The position numbers and the translations under genes are program-made. A stretch of DNA of 64,000 nt from Lathyrus oleraceus (Eukaryota > Streptophyta > Magnoliopsida > Fabales > Fabaceae), in assembly GCF_024323335.1 (NCBI RefSeq), contig NC_066580.1:440219351-440283350 (forward strand). The letters are read 5' to 3'. The notes beneath the pieces were generated by a model, which saw nothing but the letters and a program-made list of their open reading frames with translations, had not been told where the DNA came from and did no database searches. Shown here piece after piece: positions 46,155-58,213 of this stretch (the stretch's first letter is position 1; every line of letters starts with the position of its first letter).

Positions 46155-46676
46155 TGATAGGCTTAGATCTAAAGGAGGGGGTGAATAGATCACAAGTTAA
46201 AAGTTTAACAAAACTGTTTTGAAAAATTTATGGCGCGCTGAAGTAACCCGGATTGAATCGTTTAACCGAACAGTTATCAAAAATCTCGGATATGTGTAAT
46301 TGCAATCAATGTATGATAATGAAAAAAAATAGATCAACAATATATCGACCACATTCAATTTAATGCAATGCTAGAAGTAGAGACTATTCCCAATGATAAA
46401 CACAAAATATTACTATTGAGACAAATTATCGAACACCTTGCATGCAATCGATTTTGTTTGGAAATTTGTATGATTTTGTTGATATTCAAATCCAACCACG
46501 ATCTAAAGGATTTTGATCAACTCAAAAAGACCTCTTTCAAAATGTTATCAAAAAAATTTGGCCAAACGTAATGATCACACGATCAATGAATTAAACAATT
46601 TTCAATATAAATAAATGATAAAGTATCCTAGTTTTGACATCAAAGAAAATACATCTAACATAAAATGTACTCACAC
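46155..46676 (-). repeat. copia-1 5' LTR, internally deleted (about 520 bp)
   Basis: Same ends as the 3' LTR at 33256-34912 but lacking its central ~1.1 kb (junction near 46610). A deletion within one LTR explains the size difference. Confidence 0.65.
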
Positions 46677-46847
46677 AACTGACCCCAATGACCACACCGA
46701 GTTTGTGGAGGTTCTCATAAAATTCTGTGGAGCATCTAAAGAAGTGCAGGTTATTTATCCTCACTCTAAAAGTGGGGGCCATGAAATTATTCCAAGGTTT
46801 GAGGGGATGAATAATTTGATTCATGGAACAAGTTACACATGTGCTTT

Positions 46848-47163
46848 ATGACTAATTTCGTTGCATCAAGAAAACAACTAAAATTGATGGAAAGTTTGGG
46901 TTCAATAAGGTAGGATAAAGATGAACCCCTTCGATCCTACATAGAAAGATGTAATGGTAAGGTTGTATTGGTGAAAGTTGACGATAAAAAATATTTGATG
47001 ATCCTAGGACTCTAGTCAGAATCAAAGTTCACAAAGAGCATTGAAATTAAGAAACCAAAAACCTTCAAAAGTTTGTTAACAATAGCCAAGAAATACATAC
47101 AATGTGAAGAGATGTTGTCCGCAAATCGGGATATTTATGGAGGCAAACCAGAAAAAGGTGAAT
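46848..47163 (+). pseudogene. Ty3/gypsy gag remnant
   Basis: A plus-strand frame with two in-frame TAG stops reads like a gypsy gag core: FVASRKQLKLMESLGSI, DEPLRSYIERCNGKVV and FKSLLTIAKKYIQCEEML. No knuckle, protease or PBS is attached. Source lineage is not determined. Confidence 0.5.
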
Positions 47164-48499
47164 GAGGAAAAAGACTCTTCGAAGATAAAAGAGAAGTCAA
47201 AAAAATAGGACCGATAGGGACAAGAAAAAAGGCCACTGACAAAAGAGGGAGAATAGGGAGCCATCCGTAGAGATATTGAGATTACATGCACCTGAACACA
47301 TCAAGGGAACATATTCTTTAACAATGTATAAAGGGTTCCTTGTTGAAGAGGCCGAGTTTGCAAAGAAGTTAAATTCTTGGATCTTAGGAAGTTGATATTA
47401 TTATCTTCTTCCTTAGGGATCTCCTAGTTTTTGATGATGGGGGGCTATTTTTCCTTCAAGTCACCCCCCCCCCCCCCCCCAAATTTTGAAAGTGTTGTAA
47501 CTTACCGAAATTTGTTTGTTAATTTTAAAATTCTTTTCGTTTGATTTCTTTAGTTCATTAAAAGTTTAAATGTTTATTCATTATCAATGAAACTTTCTTT
47601 GAACACCTTTATTTGGTTGCATATCTCTAACAAGGCTCAGTGAGGCCATTTTCATTAAAGATTTAAAATGAAAAAAGTTGCAAGTGACAAAGATGCTTGA
47701 TTGATGCACATAAAACTCAAAGGGCACATCACCTCTAAGGCATAGTAAGAAGATAAGGAAAAACTTGAAAAACCAGTAAAAGCAAGGTGCATGCCCCATA
47801 TAGAGGAAAAATAATATTCTAAATGAGCCACCAATGATGGTAAATGGATCTCTCTTCTTAGTTAGTCATCAACAAGATAAAGATTCCCTTAAAGAGTTTC
47901 ATCCTATACCCAAGGCCATAACCTAGAAGATGGTAAGACAAAGAATAACCCTTGGAGGGGAAGCTCGAACAGACATATGATAAACCTTTCAATGGGGTAG
48001 AAAGCAGGCACACAAGCAAAAAAATCAGTTCACACAACAAACTAAAGATACTTTACTTTCAACAAAAAAAAAGATAAAGTGCAGACGTTATATCAGGAAA
48101 AGAATTACTAAGGAGGATTCGGGTATAAACACCACAGTATATCTTAAGTCAATTGGAAAGAAGTAAAAATAATAGAATTATGAAGATGGGTTGAAGGTAC
48201 CTCGATCAGTGGTTACTAAATACATCCATCTATTATGTATTTACAAATATCCATTCTCTTTGTATGAAAGTGCATGCCATGATTCAAAGCGTGATTTATG
48301 CAATGATAGTTTCAAAACTTTGAGTATCGATAGGTGTTATATTCTCTTCATATTTAGAAAAGAGCTTACTAAGGTTTACATTTTCAGCGGTTAGGGTCGT
48401 AATCTTCTCAATCTTCTAAATTTGTATCTCATCATAAAGTATCTTGTGTTCACCATTCTCAACATTAACGAATGTCCTCTTTCCCTCCTCCTCAAGGAA
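47164..48499. other. Unassigned decayed DNA with a poly-C tract
   Basis: No convincing ORF. A run of 17 C occurs at 47464-47480. The rest is AT-rich with short chance frames. Confidence 0.4.
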
Positions 48500-48928
48500 A
48501 GATCCTAAAACTTCCAAATCTATGGGATGAGAAATAATATTCTCTTATTCTCCTCCCCTGGTTGAGCCTCCACCATTTTCCTTAGTTACAAACAAATCAT
48601 AGCCATTACTTTAGCTATGGTTTTCTCTTCATCAAGGAAATAAATTTGACTCTTCACATCCTGAAGATATCCAATTCCCTTTCATAGGGCATATACTTTT
48701 CAATAGCCACTATGAGATCCTCTCGGTACTACTTCAGGCACTCCTCGAACATATTCTACTTATTCCACCTATGAATAAACTTAGCCTGGAAATTATGTTC
48801 ACGAGACAAAGTCTCTTAAACTTCTTTCTGGGATCGGTTAAGATCATGGGACAACTGTTCCACTCATGCAGATGATGCCTCATCCAAATCTAATAAATTG
48901 AAAGTTAAGGCCATTAGTTAGTCAATAT
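48500..48928 (-). pseudogene. Remnant of a charged coiled-coil-like ORF
   Basis: One minus-strand frame, with many stops, reads VEQLSHDLNRSQKEV, LSREHNFQAKFIHRWNK and YREDLIVAIEKYMPYEREL. This is the charged style of the C-terminal part of retrotransposon ORF1-like proteins. The family is not recognised. Its start region is repeated at 59704-59761 on the far side of the TRIM. Confidence 0.35.
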
Positions 48929-49030
48929 TGTTTAGAATGTAAAAGGTATGAGTAGTGTGGATAATAATCCCACATTGGTTGGAAATATGGAAACTTGAGC
49001 ATTTATAAGTGAGAGAACTCACCCATCTAT

Positions 49031-50058
49031 TGAAGGTTGAGAAAAACAAGAAAGGGGGGTTTGAATTGTTTTGGAAATAAAAGCTTTTTCAGAATTAAGA
49101 ACACACAAAATTTTATACTGGTTCGCTTAAAAATCAAAGTTACTCCAGTCCACCCGACCAAGGTTATTTCGCCTTCAAAAAGGACTTAATCCACTAATCT
49201 AGAAAGATTACACAACCAATCGTCTAAGAGAATAATCTCTTAGCCCTCTCAAGTATACATACTACGCAGAGTCACTTGAGGAAATAATTTAAGCAAAAAA
49301 AAAGTGAATTGTAATGTACAGTGCTTCTAACAGCAAGCAAGTATTACAGAAAAGTATTAGAGAAAAAGCTTTTCACGTGAGAGTAGCTCGTGAAAAAATA
49401 AGAGAGTGTGAATGATGTTTCTGTGTGTCTCAGGTGTCTCTCTAGAGAAATAATATGTCCTTTATATAGTAGTTGAGAAGGACCGTTGGAGTGATGACAT
49501 AATCTTGGTCATTGATGAGTATTTAATATCATTACTTCTGTTGTTTCTTTCTATAACCATTTTGTCCGCCTCTTTGATTCTTTCTTAAAATACTTCCTTT
49601 CCATAGTGAGATTTCTTTCTGTTACGCGTTCTGGACTTGTGAATCTTCATCAGAGTCTTGATGTACCAGAGTCAGTCTTCAGAGGATGATTACGCCTGAC
49701 TTCATCAGAGCTTCTCAGAGTTTTAGTCTTCTTAAGTATCAGAGTCTAAGGCCAGTAGTCTGTTAGCGCTTTTGATTTTGCTGTCTCTCTTTGATCAGAA
49801 TCAGAGCGTCCTGGACGTATTCCTTTCTTAGCGACGTCTGATCATTTAATACCTTATATCTAACATAAGTTTGTATCTGATGTATGGTCAGAATCCTCTG
49901 TGAGTGTTCAGAGTCCTGTCTGAATGTTCAGAGTCCTGCATGGATGTTCAGAGTCATGTACACTTAGAAAAAATCTCGTTAGGGTGCCATTTTGGGTTTC
50001 ATCCTTTGTTATCATAAAAATCTTAGAGATTTATTGTAGAGCCAACTTTGTTCTTACA
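49031..50058 (-). repeat. Maximus 3' LTR (1028 bp)
   Basis: Plus strand TGAAGGTTGAG...TTGTTCTTACA. Close to the 5' LTR, with scattered substitutions and about 76 bp near 49945-50020 that the 5' LTR lacks. It contains repeated CAGAGTC(C/T)TG-type words typical of this LTR. Confidence 0.9.
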
Positions 50059-50072
50059 ATCTCCCCCTTTTT
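50059..50072 (-). other. Polypurine tract of the Maximus element
   Basis: The minus strand reads AAAAAGGGGGAGAT directly before the 3' LTR. Confidence 0.8.
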
Positions 50073-50519
50073 GATGATGACAAAACATTTTAGATTAAAG
50101 ATGAAACATTAACAAAAAAGTCTTAGATCAGATATTATAGTGAGCTCCCCCTGAGTTAGAACTTAGATAGTTCAGAAGTTCTTACCGGACCTTCCACGGT
50201 TTGGTGTTGTTAGCTATTTTCCTGCATATCTTAAGTCATATTTAGAGACAATGTTTGTAGGGTTTGAAAGGAATTAGATATGTTTTCATCAGAGTTGTTT
50301 TTAGTTCCCCCCCCCCCCCCCCCCCCTTTTGTCAGAATCAAAAAGACTTAGCAAGAAACTTAGCAAACAAATAGGTTAATATAAACAGATAAGCATTTAC
50401 ATACGCTAGAAACGCAGAAAGCATATATGGAAACAAAAAAAAGCAACAAGAAAAGCAGAGAGAAAGCAACAAGCAAATCATAAAGTAACAAGCAGAAAAT
50501 ATCCTAGGTGCCTAAGGGT
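50073..50519 (-). other. 3' untranslated region of the Maximus element with poly-C tract
   Basis: No ORF. A run of 20 C on the plus strand (poly-G in the element's sense) lies at 50307-50326. Confidence 0.6.
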
Positions 50520-52789
50520 TTAGAGGTGAAGGCATCCTCTGGAGCAGCTGGGACAACATGTTCTGAATGTTGACATTGACAGAATCCTGTTGATCCAGTC
50601 TGGCTCGAACTACCTGTTGTTCTTTCTGCAGCTCTTCAAGGGTCTTCAGGACCAGAGGGACGAATCCAGAGTTGGAGGACTCCCCCTGAGTCAGTGCATC
50701 ATTTCTGGCTTTAGCAGCAGACTCTTCAGCAAGGCGAGTTGCTTCTTCAGCGTCACAGCTTCAGCAGCAGCAAGAGCTTTGGCTTCAGCTTCTCTGATTC
50801 TCTGAAGTTCTTCTTGTCTTGCTTTCTCTTAAGCTTCTCTGGCTAGACGCTCTTGGAGTCTGATCTCAGCGTCTCTGATGAAGTCATTGCGGACTTGTTC
50901 AGAGAGGCCTTTCAGCTTGAAGGCTTCAGAGGTCATCCAACTTATCACTTTGTTCCAGTGAGTCCTTACAGCTGAGGGATCATCACGGATGCCAGAGTTG
51001 ATGGTCAAAGACTTAACCTTGTCAACTAAAGACTCTGCAAAAACTGTAATTGCTTCCTCAAGAGTCAGAAGAGTGGTTCCTGGTTCAGAGGCTTGGGAGG
51101 GAGAGGTGGGGGGCTTAGGTTAAGTGTGGGAGTTGTTGGGTCAGCGGAAGTAATGGGTTGGGGTATTTCAGAGTGTAGTGGTTCAGATGGTTGTGATTCA
51201 GAGTGGATTGGTTCTGATGGTGGAGGTTCATAGGTGGTTGTGTTTGGGTTTTCTAGGAGTGGAGAAGTAACTTTAGGTTCAGGGTTAGAGAGTGATGGCT
51301 TTTAAGGGGCCAGAGCACGGGTTTGGATCTGAGCCAGAGTTGGGGAGTGGGGATCAGAGGGTTCAGAGTCAGATGAGAGGTTATAGTAATGTAGGGATTA
51401 TGGAGATGGTGATGATGATGGTGAAGTGGTTTCATTTAGCATTTCTGCTTCTGAAACAGGTAGAGTTGTGGTGGCAAGGTTGAATTTTTGGGATGGTAGA
51501 TTAGAGGGTCTGGTGGTTGAGGGAGGAGTATCAGAGGTTGTATATATGGGTTTTGGTCGAGGGAGTGAGGAAGCAACAAGTTTAATTTTTACAGAGGGAG
51601 GGAGAGGTACAGACTTACCAGGTGATCCAAGCAGAGGCACTGGAGGTCTTGATCTAGATGTTTCTCCTAGCTTCACTCTCTTTGCCTGCTTGGTCTTCTC
51701 AGAGGGCTCTCGTGTCCTCTTCTGGAAGTCTGGAGGAAATTCGGGCAGCCAATCTAATGAGAAATCTGAGATATCCACTCCTTATTTGTGCAGATCCTCT
51801 AGATAGTATGTGACTACCTCTGAAGAGTCGATCTTGGAGAAAAGGTAGAGTCCATTTGGAATCTCCCTCTGATATTTGAGTGCTTCCCAAGAGGTGTCTA
51901 GTGTTGGTTTGACCCTCACTTGATTAATGATTCCCATGCTCTTCAGATTCCGAGCGTTCAGAGGTCTTCCAGTATCTATCATCATGTCTTCCATGAGTCT
52001 GAGCTGAATCAGATGGTCCACGAGGCCACTTTCAATCAGCACATCAGATATAAGTCTCCCCAGAGGAATGTAGTTTCTTGTCTTCATTTTGTTTCTGGTA
52101 TCTTTCACGGAGTCTCTGAGATACTTGAAGAGAAGTGCGGGAAGGCAGAGCTTTAGACCCTTGTGAGTGCAGTAGAGGATGCATTTCTGGTCTGTGTTGA
52201 TGTAGTCTGAGGAGTCAGAAGCTGGATGGTGATGGATGGTGCCTAGAATAATCTTCAGCCATGCCCGGAGGAGGTTCTGATGTAGTTCCTTGTTCTTAGA
52301 ATGTTTGCCTTCAACATTCTGTTGGAATATTGTAGGGTTTATCTCATGGGGCAGATACTTTGCCCTAGGGTTGATGTTGTATATGCGTCTTCCTTCAGTC
52401 TTCTCCATGTTCAGAAGAGCAGCAATTGATTTCTCTGTGATAACTATCTTGACTCCTAGAACGTAGGAGACAATGTAGTGATCATCAGAGTCAGTGAACC
52501 GCCAGAAATCCTTTACCAGATTTGTGTATACTAGGCCGTAGAGGCGTTGAAAGTAGTTTTCCCACCCTTGCTTCTTCAGTTCATTAGTGAGGTCGACACC
52601 ATTTCTTTTCATGTTGTCAAAATCCACCAAGGTTTCACACAACACTTCCAGTTTTTAAAACTGAGTTGCAAGATGAATGTGAGGCTCACGATTAAGAACG
52701 TGGGGTTCTTTGTAGATGGGAGTGGAAACGACACCGATGACTGCAGGGTTTTGATGACTAGAACTTGGAGCTTGCTCAGTTGAGTTCAT
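50520..52789 (-). pseudogene. Env-like ORF of the Maximus/SIRE element
   Basis: Starts at ATG 52789 (MNSTEQAPSSSHQNP); a TAA follows about 30 codons later, near 52655. The main open piece (52645-51782, 287 residues) has a conserved globular part with SYVLGVKIVITEKSIAALL and RNYIPLGRLISDVLIESGL. A TAA at 51782-51784 precedes GVDISDFSLDWLPE in the same frame. A Pro/Ser/Thr-rich region follows, then a charged helical stretch (RNDFIRDAEIRLQERLAREA, about 50825-50890) likely to form a coiled coil. Several more stops and at least one frameshift in a C run near 51100 occur. I see no convincing signal peptide or membrane span, so an envelope role is only a label from the literature. Confidence 0.7.
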
Positions 52790-53350
52790 CTGTTGAGAGA
52801 AGTTGTATACAGACTGCTACTGAGAATCCATGAAGAATGTTGAAGAACTTGAGATGAAGGTTGAAGAACTTGAGTGAGAACTACAGAAAGACCTTTGAGA
52901 TAGGAGAGAACTGAGAGAGAGAGAGAGAGAGAGTTAGGTGAATTTGTGAGTGTAAAAATGTGCAATTGTGAAATGTGAAGAGTATATATACCCAAATTAG
53001 GGCGCATGCAAAACGACATAAAAGTGGGAGTTTAGCACATAAACCAAGTAAGCACGCTAGAGGGGAGAATGATTACAGCTCATAAATGATATCTAATCCC
53101 AAAATCAGCACACTGCTCGAGGAGATCTCAAGAGATTGTTTCTTGATTACTACTAGACAACTGTCTAGAAGTTCAAAGGTCAGACGCATGATGCTCCACG
53201 TGTTACTTTATCTGATCTTCAGGAATACCAAAGGGTTGTTTCCTGGAGATTTCTAACTCAGATGACTTCTAACTGGTAGTAGCATCAGAGTCAGATACAG
53301 AATTCAGCTGTTTACTTCAGAGTCTTATTTTGCTAACTCAGAGGCACATT
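52790..53350 (-). other. Spacer between pol and the env-like ORF
   Basis: About 560 bp, non-coding, with a GA microsatellite at 52915-52934 and a TATA-like TATATATA near 52984. An internal promoter for the env-like ORF is conceivable but unproven. Confidence 0.45.
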
Positions 53351-54850
53351 TCATTCAAGACAATTTTGAATGTTTAGATTTTTTAAGATAAAAAAGAATC
53401 TATCTTCAGCAAGGGGTTTGGTAAAAATGTCAGCCCATTGATGGTCTGTATCAATAAATTTTAACGTTACTACCCCTTTCTGAACATAGTCTCTAATGAA
53501 ATGATGTTTTATTTCTATGTGCTTAGCTCTAGAGTGCAAAATAGGATTCTTACTTAAATAGATGGCAATAGTATTGTCACAAAAGATAGGAATGTTACTC
53601 TCAAAGATTTGAAGATCTTCTAGTTGATTCTTCATCCAGAGCATTTGAGTAGTGCATAATGATGCTGAAATATATTTTGTTTCCGCAGTGGACAAAGCTA
53701 TGGTTGATTGCCTTTTGTTGGCCTAAGATATCAGATTCTTTCCCAAGAGCTGACAATTCTCAGATGTGCTTTTTCATTCCATTTTGTCTCCTGCGTAATA
53801 TGCATCACAATAACCAGAGAGTCTATACTCTGATGTTTTCTCATACATCATGCCCATGTTAGGAGTTCCTTTCAGATATCCGAGTATTCTTTTAACAGCT
53901 TCAAATGAGATTCTCTAGGATCTGATTCGAATTTGGAACAGAGACATACACTAAACAGAATATCAGGATGTGTAGTATTCAGATAGAGAAGAGAGTCTAT
54001 CATACCACGATAGAGCTTCTGACAAACCTTCTGACTAACTTCTTCTTTTTCCAGAATGCAAGTTGGATGCATAGGTGTCTTGGCAGGTTTGCATTCCGCC
54101 ATTTCGAACTTCTTCAGAATGTCTTTTATGTATTTACTTTGATGAACATAGGTGGCTTCTGAGGCTTGATTGATTTGAATTCCTAGAAAGAACTTTAGTT
54201 CTTGCATTAAGCTCATTTCAAATTCTGCCTGCATTAGCTCAGAGAATTCTTGACATACAGAAGGGTTAGCTGAACCAAAAATAATGTCATCAACATATAT
54301 CTGGCATATCATGAGGTCATTATTAATGTTTTTACAGAAGAATGTAGAGTTAACTTTTCCTCTAATAAAGTCATGTTCTAGAAGAAAATTGCTTAGCCTT
54401 TCATACCAAGCTCTAGGAGCTTGTTTTAATCCGTATAAAGATTTCTTAAGTTTAAAAACATGTTCTGGACAATTTGAGTTTTCAAAATCTGGAGGTTGAT
54501 TGACATACACTTCTTCTGATATATAGCCATTAAGAAATGCACTCTTGACATCCATTTGATATAGTCTGATAGAATGATTTACAGTGAATGAAATAAGTAA
54601 GCGAATAGATTCTAACTTGGCGACTGGGGCAAAGGTTTCGTTGTAGTCAATGCCTTCTTGTTGACTGTACCCTTGTGCCACCAGTCGAGCTTTATTTCTG
54701 ACAACTTCGCCTTTTCATTTAGCTTGTTTCTGAACACCCATCTGGTTCCAATAATGTGAGTGCCTTTGGGCTTTGGAACAAGATCCCAGACGTCATTCTT
54801 TGAGAATTGATCTAGCTCTTCTTGCATGGCTAGAACCCAGTCATCGTCTT
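53351..54850 (-). pseudogene. Maximus reverse transcriptase and RNase H
   Basis: RT starts around DDDWVLAMQEELDQF (about 54810-54850), frameshifts near 54680 and continues with YQMDVKSAFLNGY (about 54530-54570) and the catalytic IYVDDIIFGS (about 54275-54305). A frameshift near 53872 and two stops (near 53765 and 53730, the latter TAG where family members have Trp) separate it from RNase H. RNase H reads STAETKYISAS and ends with ADIFTKPLAEDRF at a natural stop, 53351-53353. The catalytic motifs are present but the frame is broken. Confidence 0.88.
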
Positions 54851-56396
54851 GAAGTTCCTCACCACAGGAAGTAGGCTCAATCAGAGATACTAGTCCTAGA
54901 GGAATTTCTTCAGGTACCTTGAATGTTGACCTAGTTCGGATAGGTTCATCCTTGTTTCCCAGAATCAAATCTTCAGAGATGTTGAGGCGACTTTTTGATT
55001 TCTTTTGGATCGTTGGGGTTTTAGTTCCTTCTGAACTTTGTACATCAGGTACTTCTGGTGCTTTGATCTTTTCATTAGAACCTGCAAGAGTAATCTCCAG
55101 ATCTGTAAGTTTCTCAACTAGCTTTGACTTTTCAGGGTCAAGCTTATCATCAAATCTGACATGAATTGATTCTCCTATAATTTTGCTTTCTGTGTTGTAT
55201 ACTTTGTAGCCTTTAAAGCGTTCTGAGTATCCTAACATAAGACCTTTTTGTGCTTTTGAATCAAACTTGTTCAGATGTTCTTTAGTATTCAAAATAAAGC
55301 AAGAGCATCTGAAAGGATGAAAATAAGAAATGTTGGGTTTTCTTCCTTTACACAATTCATAGGGAGTCTTCTCCAGAATAGGTCTTATGGAGATTCTATT
55401 CTGAATATAACACGTTATATTAACTGCTTCAGCCCAAAAGTGCTTAGCCACATTTGTTTCATTGATCATGGTTCTAGCCATCTCTTGGAGTGTCCTATTC
55501 TTCCTTTCTACAACTCCATTTTATTGTGGAGTTCTAGGACAGGAGAAATCATGGGATATTCCATTAGAATCAAAAAGTTCCTAAAAAAATTTATTTTCAA
55601 ATTCTCCACCATGATCACTTATGACTGATGATTTTATAGTCAAATTTGTTTTGCACTTTGGAACAGAAGCTAGTGAATACAGAGTGAGAATCACTCTTGT
55701 GCTTTAAGAATTTTACCCACGTCCAGCGACTAAAATCATCAACAATAACTAGTCCGTATTTCTTTCCATTGACTGATGCTGTTTTGACAGGACCAAACAG
55801 ATCAATGTGAAGAAGTTCCAGAGGCTTAGAGGTAGAAACAATGTTTTTCTTTTTAAAAGATGATTTTGAAAATTTTCCTTTCTGACATGCTTCACACAGA
55901 GCATCTGAAGAAAACTTCAGCTTGGGTAGACCTCTGACTAACTCGAGTTTATTTAGCTGAGATAGCTTTCTCATGCTAATGTGGCCCAAGCGTCTATGCC
56001 ATACCCATTGCTCTTCATGAACAAACATTAGACATTTTACATTTTGTTCTTTTAAGTCTGAAAGATTTATTTTGTAAATGTTGTTTTCCTCTTGCCAGTG
56101 AATAAGACTGTTCCATTGTTCTGATTAATTGCTTTATATGTTTTTTGATTGAAGATTACATCATAGCCTTTATCACTTAATTGACTTATTGATAACAGAT
56201 TATGCATTAATCCTTCTACATAGAGAACATCAGATATAGAGGGAAGAGTACCATTACCAATAGTTCCGGAGCCTCTGATCCTTCCTTTTTGATTTCCTCC
56301 GAAACCTACGAAGCCAACATCTTTAAGTTCCAGGCTTTGGAACATACACGTTCTTCCCATCATGTGTCGCGAGCATCCAGAGTCCAGGTACCATGA
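54851..56396 (-). pseudogene. Maximus protease and integrase
   Basis: Protease shows LDSGCSRHMMGRT (about 56345-56385), reached only through a frameshift at about 56396. Another frameshift in an A-rich stretch near 56080 precedes the integrase zinc domain (WHRRLGH ... CEACQKGK, about 55880-56010). The core has LHIDLFGP (about 55790-55815), SDHGGEF after a further frameshift at about 55625, and the Glu in NGVVERKNRTLQE (about 55490-55530). Two in-frame stops (TAG near 55580, TAA near 55523) lie between the last two. The tail runs to about 55150, followed by a Pro/Thr-rich linker to RT. Confidence 0.87.
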
Positions 56397-58131
56397 CTGG
56401 TGTCTTAACTCTACTGCATAAGATTACTGCAACATAAACAATCTTATCCTTTGGTACCCAGAATCTTTTGGGTCCTTTGTGATTAGTTTTCCCAGAGTTT
56501 CTTAACACTTTGGGTTTTCTGGCCTTATTAAAATGTTGTGCTTGTGTATGTGTGTAGTGATAAGAAAACAGAGATTCAGGTTTGTCATTAGTGGAAGATT
56601 TATCTTCACTAGGATCATACCTAATTCCTCTTCTATTGTTCTTACTGACCCCAATAATCATGGATGCCATTCTGCTTCTCTCTATCCCATTCTTCAGAAA
56701 CTTTTGAAAAGATTTTTCATATTCATAAATTACTGTGTTTGAAGTTTGTGGAGCTTGAGATAATGCTTCTTCAAGTTTTAAACATTGTTTATTTATGGAA
56801 TCTCTTTCTAATGTCAAAATTTGATTTTCATCTTTTAGATTTGAAACTGTTATCTCAAGTTTACCACATTCTTCGAGGGTTTCTTCAAGAACCTCTTTTA
56901 CAGCTTTAAAATTTTGTTTAAGTTTCTGATATGAGTTTAGAGTTTCAGACATGCATGATGCGAGGTCAGAGCGAGAAAGATCAGAAAATACCTCTTCGGA
57001 TTCAGATTCTCCATCTGATGCATTCCTGGAGGTGATAGCCATGAGTGCAACATTTGCCTGTTCATCAAATTCTGATTCTGAGGAATCAGATCCACTGTCA
57101 TCCCAGGTAGCCATCAGTCCCTTTTTGGTTCTGAAGGAACTTTTCTTGAAATTTTCTCTTCTAAAGCTTTCTTTCTTCAACTTGGGACATTCATTTCTGT
57201 AATGACATGTTTCCTTACATTCATAGCAAGTTATATCTTTGTTAGATTTACCTCTTGAAGTTGATTCTGATCGATCTCCTTTGGGTCTTGGTTTTCTGAA
57301 GTTATTATTCCTTTTTCTCCAAAGTTGTTTTACTCTTCTGGTTAAAAGGGATAATTCTTCTTCATTGTCAGAGTCTTCCTTTTCAGAGTCATCAATGTCT
57401 TCTTCTTCATCCTGGAAGGTTTTGTTTCTATCAGATTTGCGCCTTTCTGATCTGGACTTTAGTGCTACAGACTTGATCTTCTTTTGAGGCTCATCTTCCT
57501 CCAGTTCTATCTCGTGACTTCTGAGTGAACTGACGAATTCTTCAAGGTTGATGTTGTTCAGATCCTTTGATAGTTTTAAGGTTGTGACCATAGGTCTCCA
57601 TTTCTTTGGCAAGCTTTTGATGATCTTATTGACATGATCCGCAGTTGTATATCCTTTATCTAGCACTTTGAGTCCTGCAATTAAAGTTTGGAATCTAGAA
57701 AACATTACCTATACAGCTTCATCGTCCTCCATTTTAAAGGCTTCATATTTCAGGATGAGAGCCAGCGCCTTTGTTTCTTTGACTTGAGAATTTCCTTCGT
57801 GAGTCATCCTCAAAGAGTCAAGTATTTCTTTAGTTGTTTCCCTGTTGGTCATATTTGCATATTCATTGTAGGAAATGGCGTTGAGTAGTATCGTTCTGGC
57901 TTTGTGATGGTTCTTGAATTCACGCTTTTGATCATCTGACATTTTGCTTCTGGGAATAGTAATTCCAGCGTCTCTCATAGGTGGTATGTAGCCAATTGTG
58001 ACAATGTCCCAGAGATCACCGTCATAGCCCAGAAAGAAACTTTCAATTCTATCTTTCCAATAATCAAATTTTTCTCCATCAAAGATTGGAGGCTTAGCGT
58101 TGTAACTATCTCTTTCATTAGTGTTGGCCAT
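56397..58131 (-). pseudogene. Maximus gag
   Basis: Starts at ATG 58131 (MANTNERDSYNAKPP), 64 bp after the PBS. Gag core has FDYWKDRIESFFLGYDGDLW, then one in-frame TAG at 57709-57711. It continues with MFSRFQTLIAGLKVLDKGYT. A CCHC knuckle CYECKETCHYRNEC lies at about 57187-57230. After that come acidic Ser-rich runs and a predicted coiled coil (about 56730-56930). Total about 570 codons, usual for SIRE-type gag. Confidence 0.88.
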
Positions 58132-58194
58132 AGTTTTTCTCACTCTGGATCTCTCTACACTGTTAAGTGTTTGATTAGAAAATCAATAACAGAG

Positions 58195-58211
58195 CTGAAG
58201 CTCTGATACCA
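58195..58211 (-). other. tRNA-Met primer binding site of the Maximus element
   Basis: The minus strand reads TGGTATCAGAGCTTCAG, matching the initiator-tRNA-Met complement, two bases from the 5' LTR end. Confidence 0.9.
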
Positions 58212-58213
58212 AC

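Larger units (their letters stand above)
33256..46676 (-). mobile_element. Decayed Ty1/copia element (copia-1) with two nested solo LTRs
   Basis: Homologous direct repeats at 33256-34912 and 46155-46676 are its LTRs. Between them, on the minus strand, lie gag (start at 46093) and remnants of RT/RNase H (35790-36770). Gag is interrupted by a 5.4-kb Ogre-type solo LTR and a 1.4-kb copia-type solo LTR. Integrase and most of RT are missing. Removing both insertions leaves about 6.6 kb. No clear 5-bp target duplication remains. The copia order (RNase H last) and the tRNA-Met-like PBS support the class. Confidence 0.8.

Noticed and set aside
46615..46851. 78-codon plus ORF as a host gene
   Set aside because: Starts inside the copia-1 LTR, has no recognisable domain and no gene structure; probably decayed repeat DNA next to the gag remnant.
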